Origin: Pseudorhodoferax sp047601025 | GTDB lineage: Bacteria > Pseudomonadota > Gammaproteobacteria > Burkholderiales > Burkholderiaceae_C | Assembly: GCF_047601025.1 (NCBI RefSeq) | Contig: NZ_JASGJZ010000001.1 | Location: 4,526,001-4,590,000, forward strand | Length of the DNA: 64,000 nt | Reading direction: 5' to 3' | Part shown: positions 62,800-64,000 of the stretch, in pieces | How the letters are laid out: every line of letters starts with the position of its first letter | Position numbering within the stretch: position 1 is the first letter of the stretch | Made by a program: the position numbers and the translations under genes | The notes under the pieces: model-generated | The model's input: the letters and a program-made list of their open reading frames with translations, nothing else | What the model was told of the DNA's origin: nothing | The model's database searches: none

Positions 62800-64000
62800 A
62801 TGCCGCCACGATCTTCCTGCCGCGCCCGGACCGTCCTGCTCTCGGCCGCCGTGGCGTCGCCGCTCGCCTGGAGCCAGGGTGTTCCCGCCGGGCCCGCAGC
62901 CCATCTCCCGGAAATCGCGGTGCGCGGCCCGCGCGATGCCGGCATCGGCACGGCCGACAGCGCCAGCGAGGGCGCGGCGGAGCGCGCGTCGTTCCAGTCG
63001 CGGCCCAAGCTGCGCCCCGGCGACATCGTGGAGGCCGTGCCCGGCGTCGTCGCCACCCAGCACTCGGGCGACGGCAAGGCCAACCAGTACTTCCTGCGCG
63101 GGTTCAACCTGGACCATGGCACCGACTTCGCCGTCACCGTGGACGGCATGCCGGTCAACATGCCCACGCACGGCCACGGCCAGGGCTACGCCGACCTGAA
63201 CTTCCTGATCCCCGAGCTGGTGTCCGGCGTGCGCTACCGCAAGGGGCCGTACTTCGCCGACGACGGCGACTTCTCGCTGGCCGGCAGCGCCAGCATGGAC
63301 TACGTCGGCATGCTCGATGCGCCGTTCGCCGAGCTGGGCCTGGGCGCGCACGGCTACCGCCGGCTGCTGGCCGGCGGCTCCCGCACGGTGGAGGACCGGA
63401 CCTGGCTCGGCGCCGTCGAGCTGCACGCGGCGGACGGCCCCTGGCAGGTGCCCGAGCGCCTGCGCAAGGCCAATGCCGTGCTGCGCCATTCCCAGGGCTC
63501 GCCGGCGCGCGGCCTGCAGCTGACGGCGATGGCCTACCAGGCCCGCTGGATCTCCACCGACCAGGTTCCCGAACGCCTGATCGACGGCGGCGGCCTGCCG
63601 CGCTTCGGCAGCCTGAACCCGACCGACGGCGGCCGGACGCGGCGGCTGTCGCTGTCGGGCAGCTGGTTCGACGAAGGCCCCGACGGCAAGACCCGCCTGA
63701 GCGCCTACGCGATCGACTACCGCTTCGACCTGTTTTCCGATTTCACCTACTTCCTCGCCGACCCGGTGCAGGGCGACCAGTTCGAGCAGGTCGACCGCCG
63801 CCGCGTGTTCGGGGTGCAGGCGGCGCACAGCCGGCCGCTGCGGATCGGCGGCCGGGAGGGCGTGCTCAGCGTCGGCGCCCAGTGGCGCGGCGACCGCATC
63901 GGCGAGGTCGGGCTGTATCCGACGGCCGGCCGCGCGCGCATCGGCACCGTGCGCAGCGACCGGGTGTCGCTGGACCTGCTGTCCGCCCACGCGCAGCAGA
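62800..64000 (+). CDS. TonB-dependent receptor, probably nickel-complex uptake, 3' truncated by window end
   Basis: About 400 codons are open to the window end, so no stop is seen. Signal peptide (TVLLSAAVASPLAWSQG, ~11-27). The plug: LPEIAVRGPRDAG (TonB-box region), LRPGDIVEAVPGVVATQHSGDG, NQYFLRGFNLDHGTDFAVTVDGMPVNMPTHGHGQGYADLNFLIPE and YRKGPYFADDGDFSLAGSA; barrel strands follow. The His-rich NMPTHGHGQGYAD loop is notable for a metal-complex receptor. Start ATG 62800 lies right behind the NikR operator. Substrate is inferred, not shown; siderophore or cobalt transport are alternatives. Confidence 0.9.
   Translation, partial: MPPRSSCRARTVLLSAAVASPLAWSQGVPAGPAAHLPEIAVRGPRDAGIGTADSASEGAAERASFQSRPKLRPGDIVEAVPGVVATQHSGDGKANQYFLRGFNLDHGTDFAVTVDGMPVNMPTHGHGQGYADLNFLIPELVSGVRYRKGPYFADDGDFSLAGSASMDYVGMLDAPFAELGLGAHGYRRLLAGGSRTVEDRTWLGAVELHAADGPWQVPERLRKANAVLRHSQGSPARGLQLTAMAYQARWISTDQVPERLIDGGGLPRFGSLNPTDGGRTRRLSLSGSWFDEGPDGKTRLSAYAIDYRFDLFSDFTYFLADPVQGDQFEQVDRRRVFGVQAAHSRPLRIGGREGVLSVGAQWRGDRIGEVGLYPTAGRARIGTVRSDRVSLDLLSAHAQQ

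Overview
The window is about 64 kb of very GC-rich, densely coding DNA from a betaproteobacterium, most likely order Burkholderiales (Comamonadaceae or a close relative). The evidence is gene order and protein type: map-glnD, the operon of a sigma factor with DUF3619, DUF3106 and RDD proteins, holB-pilZ-tatD, a ZIP transporter with the same metal-site residues as Bordetella BbZIP, and beta-type IlvI, LeuA and GlnB. Almost everything is chromosomal housekeeping. There is no prophage, IS element, tRNA, rRNA or CRISPR array. The one clearly foreign-looking patch is the lower-GC stretch at 8025-9577 (an orphan hypothetical gene plus a small XRE regulator).

Layout. 1-8000: tail of a GntR-type regulator, glnD and map (minus strand, overlapping start/stop), purL. 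8025-9577: low-GC patch. 9779-11499: mobA and moaA (molybdenum cofactor, minus strand). 11551-16292: a candidate iron-starvation group with a Fur-box-like site, a small orfX-like gene, a Mn-type superoxide dismutase, a ZIP transporter and a TonB-dependent siderophore receptor. 16312-22239: aldehyde dehydrogenase, a membrane pyrophosphatase fused to an OmpA-like domain, soluble pyrophosphatase and a Cys/Met-metabolism PLP enzyme. 22236-26597: FemAB-like acyltransferase, glnB, then a minus-strand operon sigma factor/DUF3619/DUF3106/RDD/LOG. 26858-33208: branched-chain amino acid biosynthesis (ilvI, ilvH, ilvC, then pssA and leuA); leuA has a full attenuation leader with consecutive rare Leu codons. 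33322-36925: minus-strand envelope and redox genes (parvulin, BolA, YciB, MsrB, SelO). 37067-45930: acyl-CoA ligase, livHMGF transporter without a binding protein, a quinone-type oxidoreductase and an AidB-like acyl-CoA dehydrogenase. 46181-51104: GST, a GGDEF-EAL protein and a FeeM-like acyltransferase. 51251-61779: tex, HDOD protein, esterase, thioesterase-GNAT fusion, ygfZ, then the tightly coupled run mltG-tmk-holB-pilZ and tatD-ankyrin. 61900-64000: small membrane protein, nikR, and a TonB-dependent receptor that runs off the window end behind a near-perfect NikR-type operator.

How genes work together. GlnD (299-2947) would uridylylate the GlnB protein encoded at 23481-23819, whose Tyr51 is present. 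IlvI/H/C and LeuA form the Val/Leu route, with leuA controlled by ribosome-mediated attenuation. NikR and the adjacent receptor form a probable nickel-uptake regulatory pair. The SOD, ZIP transporter and siderophore receptor look like a metal-sparing response. A diverged intergenic repeat of about 0.2 kb occurs twice (13731-13959 and 45934-46145) and is not explained by any gene.

The most notable points are the leuA attenuator, the NikR-operator/TonB receptor module, the HppA-OmpA fusion, the thioesterase-GNAT fusion, the intergenic repeat pair and the low-GC patch. No whole new defence-type system was seen.
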